Shown: positions 1 through 8,479, counted from the stretch's first letter. The stretch is 32,120 nucleotides of DNA from Hoeflea sp. BRH_c9 (GCA_000961635.1 LADQ01000017.1:1-32120); one strand, 5' to 3'. Notes: a model not told the origin generated them from the letters alone. A program made the numbers and translations.

Positions 1-1
1 C

Positions 2-634
2 AACGGGCTGGCGGCAAGCTACGAGGTCGGCGGGGCGCGCGATCCGGCGCTCGCCACCGAGGCCCAGTTTCATTGCGACCGGGCGCTGGCGCTCGATTCC
101 AACGATCCCGCGGTGCTGATATGGGCGGCCAATGCGCTCAACATGATAACACGGCCGCCCAAGGGGCTGGAGCTTGCCAAACGCGCGGTCGAGCTGGCGC
201 CGACAAACCCGATCGCCCATCTCTATCTGGCGCGGCACTATCTCTATCTCGGCCAGCCGGAGGAGGCGATGGCCTGCCTGAACGAGCATGAGCGGGTGGC
301 GCCGCTGTTTCCCTGGCAATACTACATCGCCTTCAACAAGGCGTTCGCCCATTTCATGGCGGGCCGCCTGGACCAGGCGACATGCGAGATCGACAAGGCT
401 GCCCTGCTCAATCCCGGCTACCCCTATACCTGGATCGCCAAGACCATCCTCGCCACGATGACCGGACAGCAGGAGGAGGCGCTGGATGCGATCGCCCGCC
501 TGCGCCAGCTGGAAGGCGCCGATTCGCTCGACCTGCAACTCGCCCGCATCGCCCACAGCTATCCCGAAGGCCCGGCGCGGGCGGCCTTGCAGGGGATGAT
601 TGCCGATGCGTGGCGTCGTTTGCCGGCGACCTAG
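2..634 (+). CDS. TPR-repeat protein, C-terminal part (partial)
   Basis: The frame is open from the left edge and stops with TAG at 632-634, so about 210 C-terminal residues are present and the start lies outside the window. An internal GTG at 113 is in frame, but coding sense continues upstream of it. The protein is a run of helical pairs with tetratricopeptide spacing: alanine at turn positions, Leu/Tyr patterns, and phrases such as ALALDSNDP, AVELAPTNP and AALLNPGYP about 34-37 residues apart. TPR scaffolds bind other proteins. In alphaproteobacteria such tails often end adenylate-cyclase-like or OmpR-type regulators, but the N-terminal domain that would decide this is not visible. No signal peptide can be judged. 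It is probably unrelated to the catabolic genes to its right. Confidence 0.75.
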   Translation, partial: NGLAASYEVGGARDPALATEAQFHCDRALALDSNDPAVLIWAANALNMITRPPKGLELAKRAVELAPTNPIAHLYLARHYLYLGQPEEAMACLNEHERVAPLFPWQYYIAFNKAFAHFMAGRLDQATCEIDKAALLNPGYPYTWIAKTILATMTGQQEEALDAIARLRQLEGADSLDLQLARIAHSYPEGPARAALQGMIADAWRRLPAT

Positions 635-697
635 CTCGGCACCCATTGCGCGCACCCTACCTGCTTAGCGGGACACTTCATCTGGCTGGTCAGCGGA

Positions 698-1372
698 TCA
701 CTTCTGCTCGATCGAAAACAGCAGCTTGAGACGACCGTTCAGCGCATTCCGGATATGTGTTGAGGCCGCCGTTTCGGCGCTGACCGGATCGCGTTTCTCG
801 ATCGCATCCAGGATCGCGCGATGTTCGGTCTTCGCCGCATCGGCGCGTCCGGGAACCGAAAAGGTGGTGTCGGGCAGAAGCGCCAGGGAATCATTGAGGT
901 CCTCGAGCATGCGCATCAGATAACGGTTGTGCGCCGCCTCATAGATTGCCTCATGAAACAGCGTGTTGGCGCGCGCAAAGTCCCCGGGTGATCCGGTCTG
1001 GACGTCGAACAGGGACGCCGCGTGCCTCAGGCTGACGATCTCGCCAGGAGATGCATTCTCGGCGGCAAAAGCGGCCGCCGCCGCCTCAAGCTTCGCCCGC
1101 ATCGCATAAAGCTCCATGACCTGCGGTCGGCTGAGTTTGGCGACCGTCAGGCCGGCACTTGAATTGTCCAGCAGCCCCCTCTCCTGCAACCGTGCAAAGG
1201 CCTCGCGCACGGGGGTCCGGCTGACACCCAGGGATGCAGCGATTTCCTCCTCGCGCATACGCGCTCCCGGCTCGATCTCACCAGACCGTATCCGATTTGC
1301 CAGCGCACGATAGACCTTGCTGCCGCGCGATCCGCCGCCGCTGCCGCGTGTGAGGTGCTCATGATCAGCCAT
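698..1372 (-). CDS. GntR-family regulator with FCD domain, next to tcuAB
   Basis: A 224-aa protein. A winged helix-turn-helix lies at about residues 18-80 (RALANRIRSGEI, then MREEEIAASLGVSRTPVREA, the typical GntR recognition helix). A C-terminal all-helical FCD domain follows at about 88-215, with the metal-binding pattern FHEAIYEAAHN and a later His in EHRAILDAI. FCD-type GntR proteins bind small organic acids and usually repress the divergent catabolic operon. The start ATG is preceded by GGAG at a 5-nt gap. The gene is divergent from tcuA across about 150 bp that contains a TGTATACA palindrome, so tricarballylate or a related acid is the likely inducer. In Salmonella the tcu genes are controlled by a LysR protein, TcuR, so a GntR regulator here is a different arrangement. 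The ligand assignment is inference from position. Confidence 0.9.
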   Translation of the reverse strand: MADHEHLTRGSGGGSRGSKVYRALANRIRSGEIEPGARMREEEIAASLGVSRTPVREAFARLQERGLLDNSSAGLTVAKLSRPQVMELYAMRAKLEAAAAAFAAENASPGEIVSLRHAASLFDVQTGSPGDFARANTLFHEAIYEAAHNRYLMRMLEDLNDSLALLPDTTFSVPGRADAAKTEHRAILDAIEKRDPVSAETAASTHIRNALNGRLKLLFSIEQK

Positions 1373-1414
1373 ATGCGCTCCATTGTTGCCCGGTTCGTCG
1401 ATTTGCTGAAGCCA

Positions 1415-1493
1415 TTGTCAACATTTTATCAGGAAAATACAGTTGGAGACTGTTGTATCCGTTTGTGTGCAATTGTATACATTGATTTCCAAC
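1415..1493. promoter_or_regulatory. Divergent gntR/tcuA promoter region with GntR-type operator
   Basis: The gap contains a perfect palindrome TGTATACA at 1474-1481, of the kind bound by FCD-type GntR proteins (core GTATAC). A second TTGTAT half-site at 1452-1457 lies 21 bp upstream of the matching TTGTAT at 1473-1478, about two helical turns, so two dimers could bind the same face. A possible sigma-70 promoter for tcuA is TTGTCA (1415-1420), 17 nt, TACAGT (1438-1443), which places the operator downstream of the -10 box. An outer inverted repeat GTTGGA (1442-1447) / TCCAAC (1488-1493) brackets the site and may be chance. The link to the adjacent GntR protein is inferred. Confidence 0.55.
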
Positions 1494-1519
1494 AGACCGG
1501 AACGACCAGGGAGATGTGC

Positions 1520-2917
1520 GTGCAGGTTCCGCCGAAAGAAGTGGATGTTCTGGTGATAGGCGGCGGAAACGCGGCGCTCTGCGCAGCAATCACGGCGCGG
1601 CGCGGTGGCGCCACGGTTCTGGTTGTCGAGGCGGCGCCCAAATTCTATCGGGGCGGCAATACCCGCCACACAAGGAACATGCGCTGCGCTCACGACACCG
1701 CGACCGATCACTTGACCGGGCCCTATGGGGAAGACGAGTTCTGGAACGATTTGCATCGGGTAACCGAAGGCCACACCGACGAAGACCTGGCGCGGTACAT
1801 GATCGCCCAATCCAAGGACATCCTGCCATGGATTGCACAACAGGGCGTGCGCTTCCAGCCGTCGCTGGGCGGCACGCTCAGCCTGGGGCGAACCAACTCC
1901 TTCTTCCTTGGCGGCGGGCGGGCAATGCTCAATGCGCTCTACCTCACCGCCGAGAGACTTGGCGTGCAGGTGATCTACGAAGCACCGGCTGTCAGTGTCG
2001 AGATCGACAATGGTGCATTCCGCTCTGCTACCCTTCGCAGCAACGGGACCGATTACACCGTTCGGGCCAAGTCTCTGGTGGCGGCTGCCGGCGGGTACGA
2101 AGCCAATATTGACTGGCTCAAGCAAGGCTGGGGCGAGCGCGCCGACAATTTCCTCATTCGCGGCACTCCCTACAATCGCGGCGACGTCTTGAAGATGCTG
2201 CTCGACAATGGGGTGTTGCCGATCGGCGACCCAACCCAGTGCCATGCGGTCGCCATCGATGCGCGCGCGCCCAAATTCGACGGTGGCATCATCACCCGTC
2301 TTGACTGCGTCGTGTTCGGGATCGTCGTTAACCGGGATGCCGAACGTTTCTACGATGAAGGCGAAGACTTCTGGCCCAGGCGTTACGCCATCTGGGGGCG
2401 GCTTGTCGCCGCACAGCCTGGCCAGATCGCCTACATCGTGTTTGATGCCAAGTCGCTCAAGATGTTCATGCCTTCGCTGTTCCCGCCGGTTGAGGCGAAC
2501 AGCCTCGCCGAACTCGCCGCAAAGCTCGAACTGCCGGCCGAGGCATTCCTGAAGACGCTGACCGAATTCAATGACGCAGTCCGTCCGGGGACATTCGATC
2601 ACACGGAACTCGATGATTGCCGCACCGAAGGTCTCGCCCTGCAGAAAAGCCATTGGGCGCGGCGCATCGACGAAGCCCCCTTCTACGCCTATCCGGTGCG
2701 GCCGGGGATCACCTTCACCTATCTCGGCACCCGCGTTGACCGGGACGCAAGAATGCAGATGGCCAATGGCGGCAAGGCCGAAAACATGTTCGCAGCCGGA
2801 GAGATCATGGCGGGCAACGTGCTCGGCCGTGGCTATGCGGCCGGTATCGGAATGACGATCGGCAGCGTCTTCGGACGCATTGCCGGAGAAAGAGCGGCTC
2901 AAAATGCACGCGGTTGA
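1520..2917 (+). CDS. tcuA: TcuA-like FAD-dependent tricarballylate dehydrogenase
   Basis: A flavoprotein of the fumarate reductase/succinate dehydrogenase/KsdD superfamily. In the TcuA family it oxidises tricarballylate to cis-aconitate, feeding the TCA cycle. With the start used here it is 465 aa, about the length of Salmonella TcuA. The N-terminal FAD-binding fold is plain (DVLVIGGGNAALCAA, then acidic VVEAAP), followed by the GGNTRHTRNMRCAH segment and a C-terminal flavin-contacting motif (NMFAAGEIMAGNVLGRGYAAG). Start choice: GTG at 1520 has AGGGAG at 1508-1513 with a 6-nt gap, while ATG at 1514 abuts that sequence and is less likely. The frame also stays open far upstream, but that part crosses the promoter and lacks family likeness. 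It overlaps tcuB by 14 nt, pointing to coupled translation. The exact tricarboxylate substrate is inferred from family. Confidence 0.85.
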   Translation: MQVPPKEVDVLVIGGGNAALCAAITARRGGATVLVVEAAPKFYRGGNTRHTRNMRCAHDTATDHLTGPYGEDEFWNDLHRVTEGHTDEDLARYMIAQSKDILPWIAQQGVRFQPSLGGTLSLGRTNSFFLGGGRAMLNALYLTAERLGVQVIYEAPAVSVEIDNGAFRSATLRSNGTDYTVRAKSLVAAAGGYEANIDWLKQGWGERADNFLIRGTPYNRGDVLKMLLDNGVLPIGDPTQCHAVAIDARAPKFDGGIITRLDCVVFGIVVNRDAERFYDEGEDFWPRRYAIWGRLVAAQPGQIAYIVFDAKSLKMFMPSLFPPVEANSLAELAAKLELPAEAFLKTLTEFNDAVRPGTFDHTELDDCRTEGLALQKSHWARRIDEAPFYAYPVRPGITFTYLGTRVDRDARMQMANGGKAENMFAAGEIMAGNVLGRGYAAGIGMTIGSVFGRIAGERAAQNARG

Positions 2918-4019
2918 CAATCTCAAGGAAGCCGAGCGGCTGATGACGGTCTGCAACTCCTGCCGATACTGCGAAGGATTGTGCGCAGTCTTCCCGGCGA
3001 TGGAGTTGCGGCGCGACTTCGGAGACGGCGATCTCAATTATCTCGCCAATCTGTGTCACGGATGCGGCGCCTGCTACGTCGACTGCCAGTTCTCCCCGCC
3101 TCATGAATTCAACGTCAATGTGCCGCAGACCCTGGCAAAGGTGCGCGCCGACTCGTATCGGTCCTATGCCTGGCCAAAGGCCTTCCAGCCGATGTTCGAC
3201 CGCAACGGCACGGCAATCGCCGCGGTCACGGCCATCAGCATCGCGGCGTTCATCCTGGGCTTTGCGCTCTGGCATGATCCGGCGGTGCTGGCATCGAATT
3301 CAGGACAATTCTACCGTTTGATGCCGCATAACGCGATGGCCGGGCTTTTCGGGGCCATCACGCTTTATGCCTTGCTGGCCATCATCATGGGGTTCCGGGC
3401 GTTCTGGAAGGACATCGGCGCGAGCAGTGTTTCGGCCGGCTCCGGCCTGACCCTGTGGCAGGCGACCAAGGATGCGGCAGGCCTGCGCTATCTCGATGGC
3501 GGAGGCGTCGGCTGTTACAATAAGGACGAGAAACCGACGGACAACCGCCGCCTCTTCCATCATCTGACCTTCTACGGATTCATGCTGTGCTTCGCGGCCA
3601 CGACGACCGGCACGATCTACCATTACATGTTTGACTGGCCTGCGCCCTATGGCTGGACGGAGTTGCCCAAACTCTTCGGCATACCTGGCGGCATCGGGCT
3701 GGTCATAGGACCAGCGGGTCTGATGCACGCGAAGCTGAAACGGCATCCCGACATGCTTGATCCCGCCCGGTTCGGCATGGACACGGCATTCCTCGCCATG
3801 ATGTTCATGACCGGTTTGACGGGGCTGGCGCTGATGCTTGTTCGCGAGACGGCGGCGATGGGGATCACTCTCGCCATCCATCTCGGCGTTGTCTTCGCGC
3901 TCTTCGCGACCATGCCGTATGGCAAGTTTGTGCACGGTTTCTACCGTTTCGGAGCGCTGGCGCTCTACGCAGCCGAGCGCAGGGCCGACCGCCCCGCCAA
4001 AACCATCAGGAAGACCTGA
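2904..4019 (+). CDS. tcuB: TcuB-like Fe-S/membrane electron-transfer protein
   Basis: A 371-aa partner of TcuA. The N-terminus holds two CxxCxxCxxxC clusters, Cys 17-20-23-27 (CNSCRYCEGLC) and Cys 51-54-57-61 (CHGCGACYVDC), typical ligands for 4Fe-4S centres. About six hydrophobic segments follow from roughly residue 103 onward, several with His near the membrane faces. In the TcuB/CitB family this protein takes electrons from reduced FAD of TcuA to the membrane. The start ATG is inside the 3' end of tcuA (14-nt overlap), with GGAG/AGAG upstream. A TTG at 2880 would add eight residues and is less likely. No tcuC-like MFS transporter follows: the next gene converges from the other strand 19 nt away, so uptake must come from elsewhere, perhaps the TRAP system. 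Confidence 0.85.
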   Translation: MHAVDNLKEAERLMTVCNSCRYCEGLCAVFPAMELRRDFGDGDLNYLANLCHGCGACYVDCQFSPPHEFNVNVPQTLAKVRADSYRSYAWPKAFQPMFDRNGTAIAAVTAISIAAFILGFALWHDPAVLASNSGQFYRLMPHNAMAGLFGAITLYALLAIIMGFRAFWKDIGASSVSAGSGLTLWQATKDAAGLRYLDGGGVGCYNKDEKPTDNRRLFHHLTFYGFMLCFAATTTGTIYHYMFDWPAPYGWTELPKLFGIPGGIGLVIGPAGLMHAKLKRHPDMLDPARFGMDTAFLAMMFMTGLTGLALMLVRETAAMGITLAIHLGVVFALFATMPYGKFVHGFYRFGALALYAAERRADRPAKTIRKT

Positions 4020-4038
4020 CGGCAATTCGTACAAGCGA

Positions 4039-6144
4039 TCAGCACCGCCGGATCAGTGAATCCAGCATGACGACGCCGCTGCCTTCCGCCTTGACGAGGA
4101 TCGGGTTGATCTCGGCTTCGGCAACCCTGTCCGACAGGGCGAGGCAGGAGATATCGGCAACAGCCTGGGCCAAGGCCTCAAGGTCGCCTTTCTCTTTTCC
4201 CCGGAACCCGCGCAGCAGCTCCAATCCCTTGATCTCATTGAGCGCTTCGCGTGCCTCTTCGACCGATATCGGGGCAATCCGGACTGCCGTGTCACGATAG
4301 ATTTCGGTCATCACGCCGCCCTTGGCGACAGTGATCACCGGACCGACAATCGGATCACGCGTCAGCCCGACCAACACTTCCCCCAGGCCCTCGCACATTT
4401 CCTGCACAAGAATGCCGTTTAGCCGGTATCCCGGTTCGAATCGTTCCGCAGACTGCCGCATTCTGGCGATCGCGGCCACGAGTCCGTCGTGATCGCGCAC
4501 ATTCAAGGAGATTGCCCCAGCATCGGTCTTGTGCGGCAGGTCAGGAGAGACCAGCTTGACGACAACCGGAAACGTCAAGGGCAATTCATCAGGGATATTC
4601 GCGTCCGGCGCGATCAGGATCTGGTTGGGACGGCGGATACCGACAGCCTCGAAAACCGCTCCCGACTGCACCTCGTCCAGCGGACCGGGCATAAAACCCG
4701 CCAAGAGCCTGTGAACAGCATCTGACAGGAACGGCACGGATGCCTCAGCTTGTTTGACGGGAGCCATATACAGGCGCAGTGCCTCGGCGCAGCCCTCGAC
4801 GTTTCTGAAAGCCGGGACGCCGCCAGTCTCGAGCATCTTCAAGCTCTCAGGCGCCTCCGGCAAGATAAAAGCCATGACCGGAGCGCGTCCTTCCACGTCC
4901 TCGGCGACAACGTCGATGATGGGACTAACCGCCTTGCCCGGATCGAACTGGGCCGAAGATCCGATCACGACAAGGAGCACGCCTGTCTCAGGATCGTCAG
5001 TGAGCGTGGAGACGACTTCCTTCATCGTCTCATACTGGGTGCCGGCAAGCGTGACGTCGACCAGTTTGCCGTGTCCCAGCTTGATGCCCCGCGCCTCAAG
5101 TTTAGCACGTGAGGCCCCGCCGCAGCCCGATATTGACACACCGCTGACGCTGATCCGGTCGATCACCATCGCACCGCCGCCGCCCGTCGTCGAAACCACC
5201 GTGACGGTTGCGGGCCTGCCTGATGGTGCGGCCCGCCGGTTCAGGATCCGTGGCGCATCGATCAAGCTCTCAAAGAATTCAACCTGGCGGATGCCGATCT
5301 GGCGAAGATAGGCCGAAACAGCCTCTCTTGAGCCGGTCAGCGCCCCGGTATGGGTGACCGAAAGCGCCTGCCCTTCTTCAGATTGGCCAATCATGTAGGC
5401 CACCACCGGTTTGCCGGCCCGAACAGCGGCGCGGGCAAAGCTGGCCAGGGCGTCTGGCTCCCTAATCGTCTCCAGAAACAGCGCGAACCCATCCGTATCC
5501 GGATCGTCAAGCAGCAGGCTTCCGAGAGCGCCGATGCTGGTGGACGCCTCGTTTCCCACCGAGATAAGCGTAGAGAAGCCGATGCCTCGCGCACTTCCCC
5601 GGGAAAACAATGTTCCGATCACGCTGCCGCTTTGCGACAGGGCCGCAATCCGCCCGGACCCGAGCTGCTCTCCCCGAAACGCCGCATTCGTGGTGCATGC
5701 GAAACCCGATTTCGTTGCCACCACCCCGGTCGAATTTGGCCCAATCAACAGGATCCCGGCGTTACGCGCTATGCGCGCCAGCTTGGCCTGGCGCGCGCGC
5801 CCCACCTCCCCGGCCTCGGCAAACCCGTCCGCCAGCACGGAAACGACTTTCACTCCGGCAGCCGCACAGTCCTCAAGCGCGGCAATGGCCGCGTCGGCAT
5901 CAAGCAGAATATAGGCATGCTCGACCTGGTCCGGGATGCTCGCCACATCCTTGTAGGCCCTCAGTCCCATCACTTCGGTGCGTGCCGGATTCACCGGGTA
6001 CAGCCTTCCGGCAAAGCCATGCTGGCGCAGAAAGGTCAACGGGCGCGCCGTCAGTTTACCCGGCGTCGCCGACGCGCCGATCACGGCAACGCTCTGCGGC
6101 GCAATCAACGCGCGCAACAAATCGATCGAGGACACAGCACTCAT
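4039..6144 (-). CDS. NDP-forming acyl-CoA synthetase (acetate--CoA ligase family)
   Basis: A 701-aa single-chain protein with the order of ADP-forming acyl-CoA synthetases. An N-terminal CoA-binding Rossmann domain (SVAVIGASATPGK, residues 18-30) is followed by succinyl-CoA-ligase-like domains (ALSQSGSVIGT near 168-178). The motif VTHTGALTGS places His265 where the family carries its phosphorylated histidine. A C-terminal ATP-grasp domain spans about 480-700 (FPVVVKLVSPDLPHKTDAG and an ILVQEM segment). The enzyme couples an organic acid, CoA and ATP (or the reverse). Its ATG overlaps the stop of the upstream acyl-CoA dehydrogenase gene by ATGA, so the two are one operon and probably act on the same acyl group. 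The substrate cannot be read from sequence. The gene ends 19 nt from tcuB, tail to tail. Confidence 0.88.
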   Translation of the reverse strand: MSAVSSIDLLRALIAPQSVAVIGASATPGKLTARPLTFLRQHGFAGRLYPVNPARTEVMGLRAYKDVASIPDQVEHAYILLDADAAIAALEDCAAAGVKVVSVLADGFAEAGEVGRARQAKLARIARNAGILLIGPNSTGVVATKSGFACTTNAAFRGEQLGSGRIAALSQSGSVIGTLFSRGSARGIGFSTLISVGNEASTSIGALGSLLLDDPDTDGFALFLETIREPDALASFARAAVRAGKPVVAYMIGQSEEGQALSVTHTGALTGSREAVSAYLRQIGIRQVEFFESLIDAPRILNRRAAPSGRPATVTVVSTTGGGGAMVIDRISVSGVSISGCGGASRAKLEARGIKLGHGKLVDVTLAGTQYETMKEVVSTLTDDPETGVLLVVIGSSAQFDPGKAVSPIIDVVAEDVEGRAPVMAFILPEAPESLKMLETGGVPAFRNVEGCAEALRLYMAPVKQAEASVPFLSDAVHRLLAGFMPGPLDEVQSGAVFEAVGIRRPNQILIAPDANIPDELPLTFPVVVKLVSPDLPHKTDAGAISLNVRDHDGLVAAIARMRQSAERFEPGYRLNGILVQEMCEGLGEVLVGLTRDPIVGPVITVAKGGVMTEIYRDTAVRIAPISVEEAREALNEIKGLELLRGFRGKEKGDLEALAQAVADISCLALSDRVAEAEINPILVKAEGSGVVMLDSLIRRC

Positions 6145-7307
6145 GACGCCACCGGCCGGCTTTCCGCCCGCTGCGAAAAGCGGCGTTCAAAAACGCCTTC
6201 CGCAATCCGGTTCTTCAGAATTTCGATCGAGCCGCCCGCAATCATCCAGCCCCGGGTACGGCGCAGGCAATATTGAGCGGTGCTCTCCTCGGAAAACCCC
6301 AGGCCACCCATGATCTGGACCGCTTCATTGGCTGCAAAATAGCCGGCTTCGTTGCAGGCGAGTTTCGCCATCGCGGTCTCCTGCGCCGACGGTAAGCCGT
6401 TCCCCGCACTGACGGCCGCCCGCATCAGCAACAGTTGCGCGCCTTCAAGCCGTACCGCCATGTCCGCAAATTTCCACTGCAATCCCTGGAACTCGCAGAG
6501 CGGCCTACCAAACTGCTTTCGCGTCATTGCATGCTCTCTGGCCAGATTGAAGGCATGACGACCGACCGCCACTGCGCGCGCCGAATTGCCCAGCCGTTCA
6601 ATGTTGAAACCCGCAATCTGCCGCTTGAAGCCGCCACGACCAAGCAGCAGATTTTTCCGCGGTATGCGGCAATTGTCCAGAAACAGCGGCGACCATTCCT
6701 CCCCGTTCATGAACCTTGAGGATTTACCCACGGTGAGACCGGGCGTTCCCTTCTCGACCAGCACCGATCCGATTCCATCGACGCCGGAGCCAAACCGGAC
6801 ATAGACAAGAAACAGACGGGCTTCGCTGCTGTGTGTCCCGAAAATCTTCGATCCGTTGATGATCAGATCGTCGCCGTCTTCGGTGACCGAAGTGGCCAGT
6901 TCAGTGACGGCGGAACCTGCATCCGGCTCCGTCATGCCGAGCGATATCAATTCCTTTCCGGCGAGAAGACCGGGGAGAAACCGTGCCTTCTGCTCTTCTG
7001 TCGCAAATTCCGAGAATGTGCGGATCGGACCGAAGTTTCCCGCCTGAACGATATCGCCGCTCCGCGGGCAGGCTTCCGCCACCGCCTGGATGGCCAGGAT
7101 GGCGTCGACCAAGGTGCCGCCGACGCCACCGTCCTTTTCCGGCACGGTAATGCCCAGGAGACCGGCCTGCGCGCATTTCTCTGCCACATCCCACGGAAAC
7201 TGATGCGAAATCGCGCGTTCCGCGGCGCCACCGGCCAACTCCTTGCGCGCAAATTTCTGCACGGATTCATAAAACATCCGCTGTTCGTCAGTCAGGGTGA
7301 AATCCAT
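6141..7307 (-). CDS. Acyl-CoA dehydrogenase family protein
   Basis: A 388-aa FAD-dependent acyl-CoA dehydrogenase. It opens with MDFTLTDEQRMFYESVQ and has the FAD/substrate motif GMTEPDAGSAVT, the LAREHAMTRKQFGRPL helix and a C-terminal GGSIEILKNRIAEG segment. At the position where medium-chain enzymes have the base Glu before Gly-Thr, this protein has Gly (IAGGS). Any catalytic base would have to be elsewhere, for example the Glu of NIERLGN, as in the isovaleryl-CoA dehydrogenase type. It is the first gene of a two-gene operon with the NDP-forming synthetase (4-nt overlap) and is divergent from a LysR regulator. The ribosome site is weak, and the start is chosen by the family-typical N-terminus. 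It could oxidise a branched or unusual acyl-CoA, but the substrate is unknown. Confidence 0.88.
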   Translation of the reverse strand: MDFTLTDEQRMFYESVQKFARKELAGGAAERAISHQFPWDVAEKCAQAGLLGITVPEKDGGVGGTLVDAILAIQAVAEACPRSGDIVQAGNFGPIRTFSEFATEEQKARFLPGLLAGKELISLGMTEPDAGSAVTELATSVTEDGDDLIINGSKIFGTHSSEARLFLVYVRFGSGVDGIGSVLVEKGTPGLTVGKSSRFMNGEEWSPLFLDNCRIPRKNLLLGRGGFKRQIAGFNIERLGNSARAVAVGRHAFNLAREHAMTRKQFGRPLCEFQGLQWKFADMAVRLEGAQLLLMRAAVSAGNGLPSAQETAMAKLACNEAGYFAANEAVQIMGGLGFSEESTAQYCLRRTRGWMIAGGSIEILKNRIAEGVFERRFSQRAESRPVAS

Positions 7308-7340
7308 TGTGGGCCGGCTTTCTGTGTTGGTGATTTGTGC

Positions 7341-7355
7341 AGATTAGCCTAATCT
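7341..7355. promoter_or_regulatory. Perfect palindrome in acyl-CoA dehydrogenase/lysR gap, likely LysR operator
   Basis: AGATTAGCCTAATCT is a 15-bp perfect palindrome in the 96-bp divergent gap. Both arms contain CTAAT, the core recognised by GcvA in E. coli, and the neighbouring LysR protein is of the GcvA-like subgroup. A separate 8-nt direct repeat, TATGGATA, occurs at 7361-7368 and again across the lysR start codon. Binding by the adjacent regulator is inference. Confidence 0.6.
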
Positions 7356-7403
7356 CCAACTATGGATACTGGACAGAAAGTCAGTAAGTGATAACCAACA
7401 GTT

Positions 7404-8312
7404 ATGGATAAGAGATACCGCAATCTGCCGCTAAACCAGTTGAGGACATTCTCGATTGCCGCACGGCACCGCACTTTCACGGCCGCTGCGACCGATATGG
7501 GGGTCAGTCAGGTGGCCATAAGCCGCCAGATCAGTGCCCTGGAAACCTATCTCGGCATCAAGCTTTTTGAACGGGGGCCACGATCAGTCAGGCTGACCGA
7601 AGCGGGCCGCGCATTCGGGCGCGAGATTTCAGAAGCCTTCGACCGACTGGAAGAAGCCACGCACCGCACGCTTTCCGACGAAAGCTCCACCACAATCAAC
7701 ATCCGCATTTATCCGACCCTGGCCCATCACTGGCTGCTGCCGAAACTCGCGGATTTCACCGAACGCCATCCCGGCTACCGCATCCGTCTCGATACAGTCG
7801 TCGAGCCTCTTGATTTTCGCAGCACCAACCTGGACCTGGCGGTTCAGCTCGGTCACGGAGACTGGAGCAACGCGAAGTCGCGGAAGCTCTTTGACGAGCA
7901 GGTCGATGTCGTCTGCAGTCCCGGCTATGCGCAACGGTTTGGCAACTTCACCACCCGGGACAGTTTCGATCAGGCGGAATTGCTACACGCAAAATACCGG
8001 CGCCGGGAATGGGAGGTGTGGGCAAGCGGTGCGGATATCGAAATAAACCACCAGCGTGGAATGGAGTTCGATTCCTCAGTTCTGGCCTACTGCGCCGCCC
8101 GAAAGGGTTTCGGCCTGGCGCTCGGCCAGATAGACCTCCTTCAGGATGAGCTTGAAAAAGGTGAACTGATCTGTCCGGTTGACCGGCCTGTCAGGACCGG
8201 ATCGGCATTTTACGTTATCTGGCCCACGATGAAGTCCACATCCGTGAGAACCCGGCACCTTATTGACTGGCTGCTGGATATCTCGAGGGAGAAGCCTGAG
8301 TTCTTCAGATGA
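7404..8312 (+). CDS. LysR-family regulator, GcvA-like
   Basis: A 302-aa LysR protein. A winged helix-turn-helix lies at about residues 10-68 (LNQLRTFSIAARHRTFTAAATDMGVSQVAISRQI shows the usual Ala-rich HTH and recognition helix, continued by LETYLGIKLFERG). The C-terminal effector domain from about residue 93 contains LDLAVQLGHGDW, which resembles the GcvA/AmpR branch. LysR proteins of this type usually activate the divergent gene when a metabolite is bound and repress themselves. Here the divergent target is the acyl-CoA dehydrogenase/NDP-CoA synthetase operon, and a CTAAT palindrome lies between them. The start is ATG at 7404 with no strong Shine-Dalgarno. The effector is unknown, though an acyl-CoA or free acid is plausible. 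Confidence 0.9.
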   Translation: MDKRYRNLPLNQLRTFSIAARHRTFTAAATDMGVSQVAISRQISALETYLGIKLFERGPRSVRLTEAGRAFGREISEAFDRLEEATHRTLSDESSTTINIRIYPTLAHHWLLPKLADFTERHPGYRIRLDTVVEPLDFRSTNLDLAVQLGHGDWSNAKSRKLFDEQVDVVCSPGYAQRFGNFTTRDSFDQAELLHAKYRRREWEVWASGADIEINHQRGMEFDSSVLAYCAARKGFGLALGQIDLLQDELEKGELICPVDRPVRTGSAFYVIWPTMKSTSVRTRHLIDWLLDISREKPEFFR

Positions 8313-8368
8313 GCGTCAATGCATGGCCGGCACATGTCCAGCCAACTGCGATTGAATTGCTCACAACC

Positions 8369-8392
8369 AATTCCAACCCATGCAATGGAATT
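8369..8392. promoter_or_regulatory. Inverted repeat upstream of iclR
   Basis: AATTCCA (8369-8375) and TGGAATT (8386-8392) form a perfect 7-bp inverted repeat separated by 10 bp in the 167-bp gap before the IclR-type gene. TGGAA/TTCCA half-sites recall those of E. coli IclR, but the order and spacing differ, so autoregulation is only a suggestion. Confidence 0.4.
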
Positions 8393-8479
8393 TCGCGCGT
8401 CTACGGTTTATGAAGAAAAAGAGAATGCCGGTCTAATCCGCCACTATGCGATATTGAAAATGCAAGGGAACGCCTGGGT

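Noticed and set aside
1418-3037. 539-aa open frame on the minus strand opposite tcuA
   Set aside because: It mirrors the codon pattern of tcuA in a GC-rich gene, has no recognisable domain, and covers the gntR/tcuA promoter. tcuA on the plus strand has clear FAD motifs.
4430-4445. GGTTCGAATC, identical to a tRNA T-loop, as a possible att copy or tRNA
   Set aside because: It lies inside the NDP-forming synthetase coding sequence with no paired stems around it and no match to the rest of the tRNA-Ser 3' end, so it is chance.
5350-6276. 308-aa plus-strand frame across the NDP-forming synthetase and dehydrogenase genes
   Set aside because: It spans two real minus-strand genes and their overlap, is very Arg-rich and matches no family.
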